From NCBI RefSeq assembly GCF_030167925.1, contig NZ_JASKUT010000001.1:4610501-4674500 (forward strand): a DNA stretch of 64,000 bases, in the 5' to 3' direction. Below, piece by piece: positions 8,442 to 16,865 of this stretch (the stretch's first letter is position 1; each line of letters opens with the position of its first letter). Source of the DNA: Paenibacillus silviterrae. Lineage in GTDB: Bacteria > Bacillota > Bacilli > Paenibacillales > NBRC-103111. Under the pieces are notes generated by a model. The model was not told the DNA's origin, searched no databases, and worked only from the letters and a program-made list of their open reading frames with translations. The translations under genes were made by a program, and so were the position numbers.

Positions 8442-8818
8442 GGAGCGTGCGCCTGCCTTATGTAAGAGTAGTTGCTTTTACTATACCATAAGCTTAGGAG
8501 CTGCGGCCTCACGGCTGCCGCCTCTTTTTGACCAAATGAAAAAAAAGACCCGCAGCAACAGGCTGCAGGCCATCCAGTAATATATATTAAAAAAGGGGGT
8601 CGAGGATTATTATAGGACATGAACATTAAAGGAAAATGAAAAACAGATTTCAATTGGATTACAATTTTTTCCTCCCGTTTCCATCAAAGCGTCACCGAAG
8701 CGTCACCGAAACGCCTTCCGAAGCCAAAGCTTGCGTTCCCGGCCCTCGTTTCTTCGGTGAACTGCCCTTTCTTCCATGGTAAAGTAAGGACAGACACCAA
8801 GGGAGGATGAACGATAGG
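8442..8818. other. Intergenic region with 11-bp tandem repeat and inverted copy
   Basis: No convincing gene. The region is AT-rich near the regulator and GC-richer near the acyltransferase. AAGCGTCACCG occurs twice in exact tandem (8687-8697 and 8698-8708), then a degenerate third copy. TTCGGTGA, the inverse of the TCACCGAA core, stands at 8753-8760. An extended -10 candidate, TGGTAAAGT, lies near 8778-8786, so the inverse copy would sit near its -35. These could be binding sites controlling the acyltransferase gene. Confidence 0.5.
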
Positions 8819-9979
8819 ATGCAACAACCTATAATAAAACAGAGACTTGTTTATCTGGACCACCTGAAAATTGCGTTGATGATGCTGGTCGTAGCTCATC
8901 ATGCCGGCCAGCCGTACGGTTCCTCGAACGGCTTTTGGTTTTTCAAGACGCAGGAGACGACCGAGCTCGGCAGCTTCTTTGCCGTAAACGCGGGCTTTTT
9001 CATGAGTCTGTTTTTCCTGCTGTCGGCATACTTCTTGCCCGCTTCCTTCGACCGCAAAGGAGCGGGTCATTTCCTGAGAGATCGGCTGGGGCGCTTCGGA
9101 ATTCCGCTGCTGCTGGGCTTCCTCGGGATGATTCCGCTGTTGATGTACACTTACTATACTTCCTTTCGGGGCTATCCCCCTATTAGCTTTCCTGACTACT
9201 ATATTCATGTGTACCTCGGTCTTGGAAGCAAGCCGGCCGACTGGACAGGTCCCTCTTGGCCCGATTTCAACTTCGGCCATCTGTGGTTTATCGAGCATCT
9301 GCTGTTCTATTCACTCGTGTACGCGCTTCTTCGCCGCCTCGTCCCGGTCCGGCCGATCACCGGCAGCAAAGCCGCGTTTCCTAAATCAAGCACGATTATT
9401 GCATACGCGTTAGGCATCGGAACAGTTACCTTCCTCGTGCGAATAGAGTACCCCATCGATCGCTGGGTCGGATTTCTCGGCATCATCCAGACGGAGTTCG
9501 CCCATGTGCCTCAGTACGTATCGTTCTTCATCGCAGGAGCTCTCGCAGCCCGCAGGCAATGGCTGGACAAGCTCCCGGCGAAGCAAGGCATCCTCTGGCT
9601 TGCCGTAGGGGTAACACTTGCGGGTATACAGTATGCGGGTCTCCTTCGTATACACAGCTTCGGCGGGCTGGCATGGGGGAGCTTCTACTACTCACTGCAT
9701 GAAACCTTCATGTGCACAGGACTTTGCATCGGCTTGATCACGCTGTTCCGGCACTATGGTCACCGGCCCTTCCCGGTTCTGAAAGCGATGGCTGCCGGCA
9801 CCTATGCGGGGTACATCATCCATGTTCCCATCGTAGTCGCACTACAGTTTCTTGCGGAGGAATGGCCGATAAGCCCGTTCCAGCGGTTTGTTTGGGTAAC
9901 TCTTCTAGGGATTCTCGGAAGCTTCCTTATCAGCCATTTCATCCTCCTCCGGTTGCCTCTGGCGAGACGAATTCTGTAG
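8819..9979 (+). CDS. Acyltransferase 3 family membrane protein
   Basis: Multi-pass acyltransferase of the OafA/MdoC family, which moves acetyl or succinyl groups onto extracellular polysaccharides, peptidoglycan or antibiotics. The opening RLVYLDHLKIALMMLVVAHHA carries the conserved pair of histidines, followed by about ten helices and FNFGHLWFIEHLLFYSLVYAL, typical of the MdoC-like branch. ATG at 8807 touches the SD GGGAGG directly, so ATG at 8819 (12 nt away) is preferred, giving 386 residues. Its 3' end overlaps the convergent chemoreceptor gene by 41 bp. The acceptor is unknown. Direct and inverted repeats upstream suggest regulation. Confidence 0.88.
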   Translation: MQQPIIKQRLVYLDHLKIALMMLVVAHHAGQPYGSSNGFWFFKTQETTELGSFFAVNAGFFMSLFFLLSAYFLPASFDRKGAGHFLRDRLGRFGIPLLLGFLGMIPLLMYTYYTSFRGYPPISFPDYYIHVYLGLGSKPADWTGPSWPDFNFGHLWFIEHLLFYSLVYALLRRLVPVRPITGSKAAFPKSSTIIAYALGIGTVTFLVRIEYPIDRWVGFLGIIQTEFAHVPQYVSFFIAGALAARRQWLDKLPAKQGILWLAVGVTLAGIQYAGLLRIHSFGGLAWGSFYYSLHETFMCTGLCIGLITLFRHYGHRPFPVLKAMAAGTYAGYIIHVPIVVALQFLAEEWPISPFQRFVWVTLLGILGSFLISHFILLRLPLARRIL

Positions 9980-11672
9980 CGGCACTCAGCTTGAATTCCT
10001 GTACCTTGCGGTCCAGATTGCCGGCGATGAACCTGACCCCGCGGGAGGAGGAGGAGATCTCGTGCACGGTAGCGGTCTGCTCCTCCGCCGATGCGGCTAC
10101 TTGCTCCGCAGCGGCAGCGGTGCTCTCCACGACCCGTCCGATGCCCTCCACCGCTTCCATCGATTCTTGTGCGCGCTCCAGCATCTGAAGGAACACCTTT
10201 TGCAGCTCCACCGCTTTGCTGCGAGTGTCTTCGGTACAGGCTACGATGGTCCCTAGCGCGGTTTGTCCCGAGGTCATATACCGGAGCTGCTCCTGAATGC
10301 CCAGCACGCTCGCATCCATTTCACGGGTCGTATGTCCGGTGCCTTCGACAACACCTTGAATCAAGGTGTTGATTTCTAATGCCGCCGCTTTTGTCTGCTC
10401 GGCCAGCTTGCGCACCTCCGCCGCAACGACGGCAAAGCTTCGGCCTTGCTCTCCCGCGCGGGCCGCTTCGATCGAAGCATTCAGAGCCAGCAGATTGGTT
10501 TGATCCGAAATCTGTTTGATCAAAACGATGATGCCTTCGATCTCCTTGGACCGTTCATTCAGGCGATGCATCGATTCGGAGGAGCTTTGGAGCGTATCCC
10601 GTATGGAGTACAGGTGCCGGCTCGCTTCGGAGATCGACTCGCTTCCCCTCACGGCAGCGGCGAAGGATTGCTCCGCATCGTCCAAGGCAGCGTGAACGGT
10701 ATCGCTGCCAAGCTTCATCTGCAGAACCGTAGACTGCATCTGCCCGCGAATGACCGTGAGGCGGTCATTTTGCTCCGTTACCCCTTCAGCGATGCTCTGT
10801 ACGGCACTGGCTACCTCGGTAGAGGCATGCTCGCCTTGCTGAGCGGCTTCGGATAAGTAATCGCTGTTTTGCTTCAGGTTTACCGACATGTCGCGGAGAG
10901 TTGACATCATCTGCGACAGCCTTGTTCGCATTAGCTCAAAGGTTCCCGCCAGCTCCCCCAGCTCGTCTTTGGATTGGACAGCCATCCTCCTTGTCAGGTC
11001 TCCCTGAGAGATCGCGGCAGCCCCTTCGGCCAAATGGCGTACTGCCTGCAGGGTCGGTCTGCTGATCAGGTAAGACAAGCCAAGACAGACGATCAGCGCC
11101 ACGGCGCTAAGCCACAGCATCTTGGCTTGAAAGTCTGTTACCAGCCGATCGAAAGGCGCACTTGGCATCCCGACAAAGAACATACCCACGACGTTACCTC
11201 CGGCATCCTGGATCGGTTCATAAATGGCCTTGTGCATCTTGCCCAGGACAAGCGTCTCTCCGACGAACTCCTGCTTCTCCGCCAATACCCTCTGCTCCAC
11301 TTCCTTGGAGGCTGCCGTACCGATTGCCCGCTTTCCCTCGCTCATTACATTCGTGGAAACACGCAAATTCCCGTTAAAAATAGTGATGGAGCCGCCGGTG
11401 AATTGTCCGATTTCATCTACCAGTTGGTGCTGATCCTGAAGCAGAGTCGTTCCCTTGTACAGCTTGCCGTCCTTAAGGGACCACTCCCCCGGGTACTTCA
11501 GCTGCACGTATGCCTTGGCCATAGCCATATCGGATCGCAGTTTAAGAGAAGCGGATTCCCGGATTTCCGATTTCATCGTAGTGCCCAAATAAGCATAAGA
11601 CATAGCGGAATACAATAGTAAAATGAAAGCAAAAGCACCCATTAGCTTCACAAGTATGGAATTCCATCTCAT
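9939..11672 (-). CDS. Methyl-accepting chemotaxis protein
   Basis: A 577-residue chemoreceptor. It has an N-terminal membrane helix (about 9-30), an about 150-residue extracytoplasmic sensor of single-Cache type with GGNVVGMFFVGMPSAPF near its end, a second helix (about 183-203), a HAMP domain (RPTLQAVRHLAEGAAAISQG onward) and a long methyl-accepting coiled coil. The signalling tip contains EGIIVLIKQISDQTNLLALN and EAARAGEQGRSFAVVAAEVR, the hallmark of the family. The ligand is not predictable. It has a clear sigma-A promoter at 11715-11743. It converges on and overlaps the acyltransferase gene by 41 bp, so dense convergent transcription could matter. Confidence 0.96.
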   Translation of the reverse strand: MRWNSILVKLMGAFAFILLLYSAMSYAYLGTTMKSEIRESASLKLRSDMAMAKAYVQLKYPGEWSLKDGKLYKGTTLLQDQHQLVDEIGQFTGGSITIFNGNLRVSTNVMSEGKRAIGTAASKEVEQRVLAEKQEFVGETLVLGKMHKAIYEPIQDAGGNVVGMFFVGMPSAPFDRLVTDFQAKMLWLSAVALIVCLGLSYLISRPTLQAVRHLAEGAAAISQGDLTRRMAVQSKDELGELAGTFELMRTRLSQMMSTLRDMSVNLKQNSDYLSEAAQQGEHASTEVASAVQSIAEGVTEQNDRLTVIRGQMQSTVLQMKLGSDTVHAALDDAEQSFAAAVRGSESISEASRHLYSIRDTLQSSSESMHRLNERSKEIEGIIVLIKQISDQTNLLALNASIEAARAGEQGRSFAVVAAEVRKLAEQTKAAALEINTLIQGVVEGTGHTTREMDASVLGIQEQLRYMTSGQTALGTIVACTEDTRSKAVELQKVFLQMLERAQESMEAVEGIGRVVESTAAAAEQVAASAEEQTATVHEISSSSRGVRFIAGNLDRKVQEFKLSAATEFVSPEATGGG

Positions 11673-11699
11673 TATCCGTCATCTCCCACCGATGTGTAT

Positions 11700-11743
11700 A
11701 AACATTATACAAACATTATACGAAAGTAATACAAGGTTGTAAA
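11700..11743 (-). promoter_or_regulatory. Sigma-A promoter of the chemoreceptor gene with duplicated -10
   Basis: On the minus strand TTTACA (11743-11738) is followed after 17 nt by TATAAT (11720-11715), giving a start near 11708 and a leader of about 36 nt. The 11-bp unit AAACATTATAC is tandemly repeated (11700-11710, 11711-11721) with a degenerate third copy at 11722-11732. A second perfect TATAAT therefore stands 11 bp downstream, without a -35 at the right distance. Confidence 0.7.
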
Positions 11744-11816
11744 TCCAGGAAAAGCAGATACATAAAATTTCGCAGTCAGGGAAGGCTTAAGGCAAAAACC
11801 TATAGGGAGGCTGGCA

Positions 11817-11972
11817 ATGGAGGACCTGGGACCGGATAAAATAACTGATTTGTTAGCAACTACATTGGATGCGGATGATTTGCTGCCTCCCGAATCTGCG
11901 GAGGAAGCAGAGCGGAGGGATCGGAAGCAGGCCGAAATCAGGCAGCCGTTGTTTAACAAAGATCGGACCTGA
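11817..11972 (+). CDS. Small acidic hypothetical protein
   Basis: A 51-codon frame beginning MEDLGPDKITDLLATTLD and ending FNKDRT. The reason to call it is the SD: AGGGAGG at 11804-11810 stands 6 nt before the ATG, ideal spacing, in a gap otherwise free of genes. The product is acidic in the first half (DADDLLPPESAEEAE) and basic after, predicted helical and soluble. No family was recognised. It sits between the divergent chemoreceptor promoter and the KinB-like kinase gene 122 bp downstream, and may be the first gene of that transcript. It could be a chance frame; the SD and codon composition favour a real small protein. Confidence 0.45.
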   Translation: MEDLGPDKITDLLATTLDADDLLPPESAEEAERRDRKQAEIRQPLFNKDRT

Positions 11973-12094
11973 AGGCCCATCGAAAGAGCAGGATGCATAA
12001 AGCTCGAAATACGTCGGAAAAAGGTTGAAAAGGCTGGATGATTCCCCTATAGTTGATCTAATGCACCGTGGCTGACGGCTGGGGGATGGTAACG

Positions 12095-13768
12095 ATGTTG
12101 GGATTAAAGGATACAATGCTGCAAGTGCTGCTCGCTCTGTTTCCTGCGCTGCTGCTTGGAATCGGTTATAGTCAGAGGGATGGAGAACGCAAGCCGGAGA
12201 GCGGCCTGGGATTCTCGATGAATCAAAGACTGGTGCTGCTTTGCGGCATCTCTTGCATTCTTTGCATTTTGTTTTCCTTTCCGATGGAAAGCTTCTATAT
12301 GTTCGATATGCGAATCGTTCCCTATGCGGTGGGGGTATTGTACGGCGGATACGTGAGTGGGCTGCTGCTGACGCTCCTTTACTTCGGTTTGCGCGCGGTC
12401 ATGTTTGGAGGCGGCTTGGCGTTTGTAGTGTTTATCGCGCTTCACAGCATTTTGATTCCTGCTTTTTTCCTGTACAAGAAAAAGTTTCAGGCGGCCGATG
12501 TCCGGGGCAAGATGAGAATCGCTGTAGGCTTACAAGGTCTTGGTTGGCTGATGACCTCTGCAGGGCTTGCGTATCGAAAGTGGCAGGCTCCTACAGAGCT
12601 TTCCGCGGAGTTTTATTTATTTCTTATCTGCTTTTGCGTGCTCCAGCTGGTTTCTGTGGCCGTTGTCGTCCATTTGGTAGAGAATCTGAGGGAAAGGCAG
12701 CGCCTGCAGCACGAACTTAGGGAAATGTCCGTTAAACATCGAAGTGAGGCATTCAAGCTGCAGCAGCTGATTGACGCAACCCCAGTCAACATCATCGCCA
12801 TTGATGAGCAGCAAAGCGTGACCCTGATCAATGACACGATGATGAGCTTTTTTCCTCACTTAAACAAAAAGCACCTGCTCGGAACTCCATACTCGTATAT
12901 ATCCGAGGTCTTCGGGAGAAATCACGAACAAAGCCTTATGATTCAAGCGCTGCAAGGAGAATATATCCGCTCCCAGATCCAAACTTACCAAGAGCGTACC
13001 TTTGTCACCAGCGCCTTTCCCATTAAGCTGGAGGATGGGCGAATTGCCGGCGCCGTGATGGTATCGCTCGAGACGACGGAGCTCCTGCGGCTGCGCAAGG
13101 AAATCACCAACATGGAGCAGCTCAGCCTGGTTGGGCAGATGGCGGCAAGCATCACGCACGAAATTCGTAATCCGATGGCGGTTATCCGCGGCTTCGTGCA
13201 GCTGATGCAGGAGAAGAAGATGGTTTCCAATGAACATTACCTCCAAGTAATGCTGGAAGAGCTGGATCGGGCAAACGGAATCATCGACGATTTCCTTTCT
13301 TTGGCTCAGAATCGTGTTGTACCTATGGAATATGCGGACCTGCACGCGATCATCAGGCAGCTGGAGCCGTTGGTGCTTGCGGAGGCCAATTTGCGGGGAC
13401 ATACGCTAGTGCTGGATTTCGGCTCGGAGACCAGCCGATTGCTTCTTAATGCCAAGGAGATCAAGCAGCTGCTTCTGAACTTGCTGCGCAACGCGATGGA
13501 GGCAATGGAGGAGAAGGGGGTGCTCACCATTGCAACCCGTGAGCTAGACAATGAGGTTGAGCTGCGAATTTCCGACACCGGGAAAGGAATTCCGGAAGAG
13601 GTGCAGCGGAAGCTGTTCGAGCCATTCTTCACGACCAAGCCGGGAGGCACAGGCCTTGGACTCGCGGTATGCCTTAGCATCGTAGAGCGTCACCACGGTA
13701 AAATTACGGTAAATTCCATCGAAGGAAAAGGTTCCGTCTTTACGATACGCTTTCCAAAGCAAAAGTAA
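12095..13768 (+). CDS. Sensor histidine kinase, KinB-like, with 5TM sensor and PAS
   Basis: A membrane kinase of about 557 residues. The N-terminal part has six hydrophobic helices (about 1-200) of the 5TM-5TMR_LYT/KinB kind. A PAS-like domain follows (LQQLIDATPVNIIAIDEQQS), then HisKA (MAASITHEIRNPMAVIRGFV with the phosphoacceptor His) and HATPase (LLNLLRNAMEAMEEKG, DTGKGIP, GGTGLGLAVCLSIVERH). The architecture matches sporulation kinases that feed the Spo0F/Spo0A phosphorelay; no regulator gene lies next to it, as expected for an orphan phosphorelay kinase. GTG at 12068 is possible, but ATG at 12095 has GGGGG 9 nt upstream and is preferred. A bidirectional terminator follows. Confidence 0.9.
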   Translation: MLGLKDTMLQVLLALFPALLLGIGYSQRDGERKPESGLGFSMNQRLVLLCGISCILCILFSFPMESFYMFDMRIVPYAVGVLYGGYVSGLLLTLLYFGLRAVMFGGGLAFVVFIALHSILIPAFFLYKKKFQAADVRGKMRIAVGLQGLGWLMTSAGLAYRKWQAPTELSAEFYLFLICFCVLQLVSVAVVVHLVENLRERQRLQHELREMSVKHRSEAFKLQQLIDATPVNIIAIDEQQSVTLINDTMMSFFPHLNKKHLLGTPYSYISEVFGRNHEQSLMIQALQGEYIRSQIQTYQERTFVTSAFPIKLEDGRIAGAVMVSLETTELLRLRKEITNMEQLSLVGQMAASITHEIRNPMAVIRGFVQLMQEKKMVSNEHYLQVMLEELDRANGIIDDFLSLAQNRVVPMEYADLHAIIRQLEPLVLAEANLRGHTLVLDFGSETSRLLLNAKEIKQLLLNLLRNAMEAMEEKGVLTIATRELDNEVELRISDTGKGIPEEVQRKLFEPFFTTKPGGTGLGLAVCLSIVERHHGKITVNSIEGKGSVFTIRFPKQK

Positions 13769-13815
13769 GAAGCACTCGCAGGCCCTTAAGGGGCCGGAGT
13801 GCTTCTTGCTTTTTC
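13767..13815. terminator. Bidirectional terminator
   Basis: AAGAAGCACTC (13767-13777) pairs with GAGTGCTTCTT (13797-13807), with a T run on the plus side and a T-rich stretch on the minus side. It serves the kinase gene and the convergent mutarotase-like gene. Confidence 0.85.
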
Positions 13816-13821
13816 CCACAG

Positions 13822-14688
13822 CTACAATTCCGCACGAATCTGCAGGCTTGCCGCCAGCGTCTCTCCGGGGGATACGTAGACAAGCTCCTTTTGTACGTTC
13901 AGCTCATTCGTTTTGGCCATCCAAGGCTCGACACAAACAAACGGCTTGCCTTCGACGGCCCATAGAACCACATACCGAAACTGGGGATCATAGCTCATCC
14001 GTACGGCATAATCCTCCGAGGGAGCAAAACGGATTTCCGGGCGGGTGGAATCAAGCAGAGCGACCGATTCCGGCTTGCCTTCCAAATCTACGGTGCCGTG
14101 AAACGGCTTCACCTGACCGTCGTTGTAGTCGTACAGCTTGGTGGCGCCCGTCAATTCGTAGTTCAGCTTTTTGCGATCCGTTGCAAAATAAGGATGAAAG
14201 CCCGGGTACATCGGCATGGGAGCATCCGACAGATTGCGGTACTCCTGCTGGAGCGTCAAAGCCCCCTCCTTCAAGGAATAAGTGAAGCGCAGCTCGAAGG
14301 GGAAGGGGTAGGACTTCAGCGTCTCTTCGTCGCTGGAGAGCGACAGGGTAACGGAAGCCTGGCCGTCGGTGCTTGTACCGATGATCTTCCACGAACGTGT
14401 GCGCGCAAGCCCATGGCTGCTCATCTTGTACGTGTGCCCGTTCCATGAGTAGACCCCGTCTTGAAGCTGTCCGGAGATAGGAAACAGCACAGGATTGCCT
14501 CCGCGCACATTGGCTTGCTCATCCTGATAGGTAGCTTCGTCGAGGTAAAGCAACTCCTTGCCGTGCGAGCGGAAGCGGATGGCCATTCCTCCTCTGCCAG
14601 GGGCTACGGTAACCGCGGAATCTGTCGCTGCATCGATCAGTTCGACCTCGTTAAATCGATTGTTATGTACCACCAATTGATAAGACAT
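13822..14688 (-). CDS. Aldose 1-epimerase family protein (LacX-like)
   Basis: A 288-residue galactose-mutarotase-fold protein. The family interconverts alpha and beta anomers of aldoses or sugar phosphates. Expected active-site parts are visible: GGNPVLFPISGQL near 65, SSHGLAR near 90 with one histidine, PGFHPYF near 162 with the second histidine, and VCVEPWMAKTNELN near 252 with the catalytic-type glutamate. It belongs to the LacX/YeaD-like branch rather than classical GalM. There is no sugar operon around it, so the substrate is unclear. The SD AGAGGAAT is just upstream of the ATG. It is a single gene ending at a bidirectional terminator. Confidence 0.88.
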   Translation of the reverse strand: MSYQLVVHNNRFNEVELIDAATDSAVTVAPGRGGMAIRFRSHGKELLYLDEATYQDEQANVRGGNPVLFPISGQLQDGVYSWNGHTYKMSSHGLARTRSWKIIGTSTDGQASVTLSLSSDEETLKSYPFPFELRFTYSLKEGALTLQQEYRNLSDAPMPMYPGFHPYFATDRKKLNYELTGATKLYDYNDGQVKPFHGTVDLEGKPESVALLDSTRPEIRFAPSEDYAVRMSYDPQFRYVVLWAVEGKPFVCVEPWMAKTNELNVQKELVYVSPGETLAASLQIRAEL

Positions 14689-14798
14689 ACCATTCCTCTT
14701 TTCGGGTAAAATATAACTCTTTTACAACCACCTGTACTTCATCATGACGGGGCTTCTGCTCCTCTTTTTGTTCTGGGAGACGATAACCGGATATAAGC

Positions 14799-15218
14799 TT
14801 ACGGACTCCCTGGGGATTCGGATTGATAATACACCATGAGCTCGTCGGCCTTCACAATAACGCTGCCGTCTACAGCGGCCGTCCCTTTGCCTAGCACGAA
14901 GCCTCGGCGATTGCGCACAATTTCGTATTGAAGCTCAATCCGGTCACCCGGGCGGGCTTGGCCGAGAAACTCCACACCGCCGAAGGCCGACAAAAAACCG
15001 AGCCCGCCCGAGCTTCCGCTCATGGCGAAAGCGCCGAGCTGCGCCAGTGCCTCCAGAATCATCGTTCCCGGCATATAGGGTTGCTCCTCGGTAATAAACC
15101 ACTCGTTCCATGTCACGTTCTTCCAACCTGCGGCCGAGACACCCGGCTCTACTTCCGTTACCCGATCCACCATGAGAAAAGGGTATCGATGCGGTAATAC
15201 GCTTGGAATCGTATGCAT
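14799..15218 (-). CDS. FabZ-like hotdog protein lacking the usual catalytic His loop
   Basis: A 139-residue hotdog-fold protein of the FabZ (3-hydroxyacyl-ACP dehydratase) family. PHRYPFLMVDRV and MPGTMILEALAQLG are strong FabZ signatures, the second carrying the catalytic-type Glu. FabZ normally has NEPFFxGHFPxxPxMPG, whose His is catalytic. Here the segment reads NEWFITEEQPYMPG, about three residues shorter and without the His. Dehydratase activity is therefore doubtful; it may be a binding or thioesterase-like variant, or use another residue. Not in a fatty-acid operon: flanked by a mutarotase-like gene and divergent dgt. Fold confident, activity uncertain. Confidence 0.82.
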   Translation of the reverse strand: MHTIPSVLPHRYPFLMVDRVTEVEPGVSAAGWKNVTWNEWFITEEQPYMPGTMILEALAQLGAFAMSGSSGGLGFLSAFGGVEFLGQARPGDRIELQYEIVRNRRGFVLGKGTAAVDGSVIVKADELMVYYQSESPGSP

Positions 15219-15359
15219 GCTGCTCTGACCTCCATGATTTGTCTATCCATGCTGTATTCGACAGTCTGGTAACGAATTCCTTTCACGATTTAACCGATCT
15301 CCCCATGACAGAATGCTGTTAGATAAGGTATCATGAATAGAGAGATAGGAGGAGACAGC

Positions 15360-16676
15360 ATGGAGATTCGAAAGCAGCGCTTATTCGATATATCAAACAG
15401 CAGGTCCAGTGAAGAAAGAGACGAGTACGAAAAGGACTATGCGCGACTCATCCAATCGCCGGCCTTCCGGCGTCTGCAGGGGAAGTCACAGGTATTCGGA
15501 GCAGGCTCCGGCGATTACTATAGAACGAGGTTGACGCATTCGCTCGAGGTATCCCAGATTGCCAGGGAAACCGCCAGGCGTATGGGAAAGCAGTATGAGT
15601 TTTTGCAGAAGAACGAACACCCGGGGCTTATGATGGTTCCGGAGGTGGTGGAATGCGCGTCCCTTGCGCATGATTTCGGACACCCGCCGTTTGGCCATAA
15701 GGGGGAAGAGGTGCTCAATAAGCTGCTTTCGGCTGAGCATGGGCTCGCTTATGAAGGGAATGCGCAAAACTTCCGGATTTTGATGTTTCTGGAGAAGCGG
15801 GCCGGCAGCGGCAGCGGGTTGGACCTGACGGCGGCTACCCTGCTGGCCATCAATAAGTACCCGTATTCGATGGAGGAGCCCGGTCGGCTCAAGGGGGTGT
15901 ACGGCATGGAATGGGAGGGCATCTCCTACCTTCGCGACCTGTGGGGGATGCCGGTCGGCTGCCCGACGCTGGAGGCTCAGCTCATGGATTTATGCGACGA
16001 TATCGCCTATTCGACCCATGATATAGAAGACGGCATCCGTGCCGGCAAGATCCAGATGAACCGGACCTTCTTCGAGGATGACCGGCTGGTGGAGAATCTG
16101 ATCCAAGAGATCGTTCAGGATCATGGGAACGCCGATGTAGGCTGGGATCAGGTGGATATGAAGGTCATGGTGCGTCAGGTACTGGATGCGTATCTGGAGC
16201 AGTGGGAACAGATCTATGCCGAGTGTAACCGCGAGTCCTCCCGTACGAGGCGGGAGATGAAAGCCCGGTGGGTAAGCTTGTTCGCCGGCAGAGTCGGCAT
16301 TATCGACGATCCGAAGCGCGGCTGGAAGCGCGTCACCTTCGTGCGCGACGGTCAGCAGGATCTGGAGCTGCTTCGGACGATGGAGATTCTTAAGAAGCTT
16401 GCCTGGGTGACGCTGATTAAGGATTTTCGCGTCCAGCGGCTGCAGAAGCGCAGCGAGATTATGCTCCAGCAGCTGTGGGACAGCTTCAAGCATTATGAGA
16501 CCGGCCGGCTGATTCTGCCTCCGGATTGGAGCGAGAGCTACGAGCAGCATAAGGAGAAGTGGTCTTGGCCGCGGCTGGTGGCGGATTACATCTCCGGCAT
16601 GACGGATGCGTATGCGGACAAAGTGTACGCTGAGCTGTTCGCCAGCCGTTCCGGCTCGATCTACGAAATGGACTAA
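15360..16676 (+). CDS. dgt: dGTP triphosphohydrolase (dGTPase)
   Basis: HD-domain enzyme that splits dGTP to deoxyguanosine and triphosphate, helping to control dNTP pools. Metal ligands are visible in RLTHSLEVSQIAR (His), SLAHDFGHPPFGHKGE (His-Asp with the downstream His residues) and LCDDIAYSTHD (Asp). The early RLIQSPAFRRLQGKSQVF is typical of the family. The frame extends upstream to 15333, but AGGAGGAG lies 6 nt before ATG 15360, which also starts the conserved part (MEIRKQRLF); this gives 438 residues, the usual length. ATGACA-N18-TATCAT at 15305-15334 may be its promoter. A terminator follows. Confidence 0.93.
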   Translation: MEIRKQRLFDISNSRSSEERDEYEKDYARLIQSPAFRRLQGKSQVFGAGSGDYYRTRLTHSLEVSQIARETARRMGKQYEFLQKNEHPGLMMVPEVVECASLAHDFGHPPFGHKGEEVLNKLLSAEHGLAYEGNAQNFRILMFLEKRAGSGSGLDLTAATLLAINKYPYSMEEPGRLKGVYGMEWEGISYLRDLWGMPVGCPTLEAQLMDLCDDIAYSTHDIEDGIRAGKIQMNRTFFEDDRLVENLIQEIVQDHGNADVGWDQVDMKVMVRQVLDAYLEQWEQIYAECNRESSRTRREMKARWVSLFAGRVGIIDDPKRGWKRVTFVRDGQQDLELLRTMEILKKLAWVTLIKDFRVQRLQKRSEIMLQQLWDSFKHYETGRLILPPDWSESYEQHKEKWSWPRLVADYISGMTDAYADKVYAELFASRSGSIYEMD

Positions 16677-16702
16677 AGGGCCGGGCCGCCTATGAAAATA
16701 GT

Positions 16703-16752
16703 GAAGCCGCATTGAGGAAAGCCTCGCTTTCTTTCGATGCGGCTTCTTTGGC
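16703..16752 (+). terminator. Terminator after dgt
   Basis: GAAGCCGCAT pairs with the complementary ATGCGGCTTC near 16737-16746, followed by TTTGG. The stem is strong, the T run short. Confidence 0.65.
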
Positions 16753-16865
16753 TTCGCAAGGGAGATACACCCTCCTTGGGATAAAGCAGGTTTAGAATCT
16801 AGTAATTCGGGCAACTCTAGTTACTAGTCATAGGAACCTACTTTTTTTCGAGGAGGAGTTTGAAG

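Noticed and set aside
8438..8653. 71-codon minus-strand frame whose stop overlaps the ComA-like start (ATGA), considered as a ComX-like pheromone
   Set aside because: Starts with TTG, the only SD is about 19 nt away and ahead of a stop, and the sequence has no ComX or ComQ features.
16753..16865. c-di-AMP (ydaO) riboswitch before the LysM-3D gene
   Set aside because: The leader is too short and lacks the conserved blocks; only an inverted repeat is seen.
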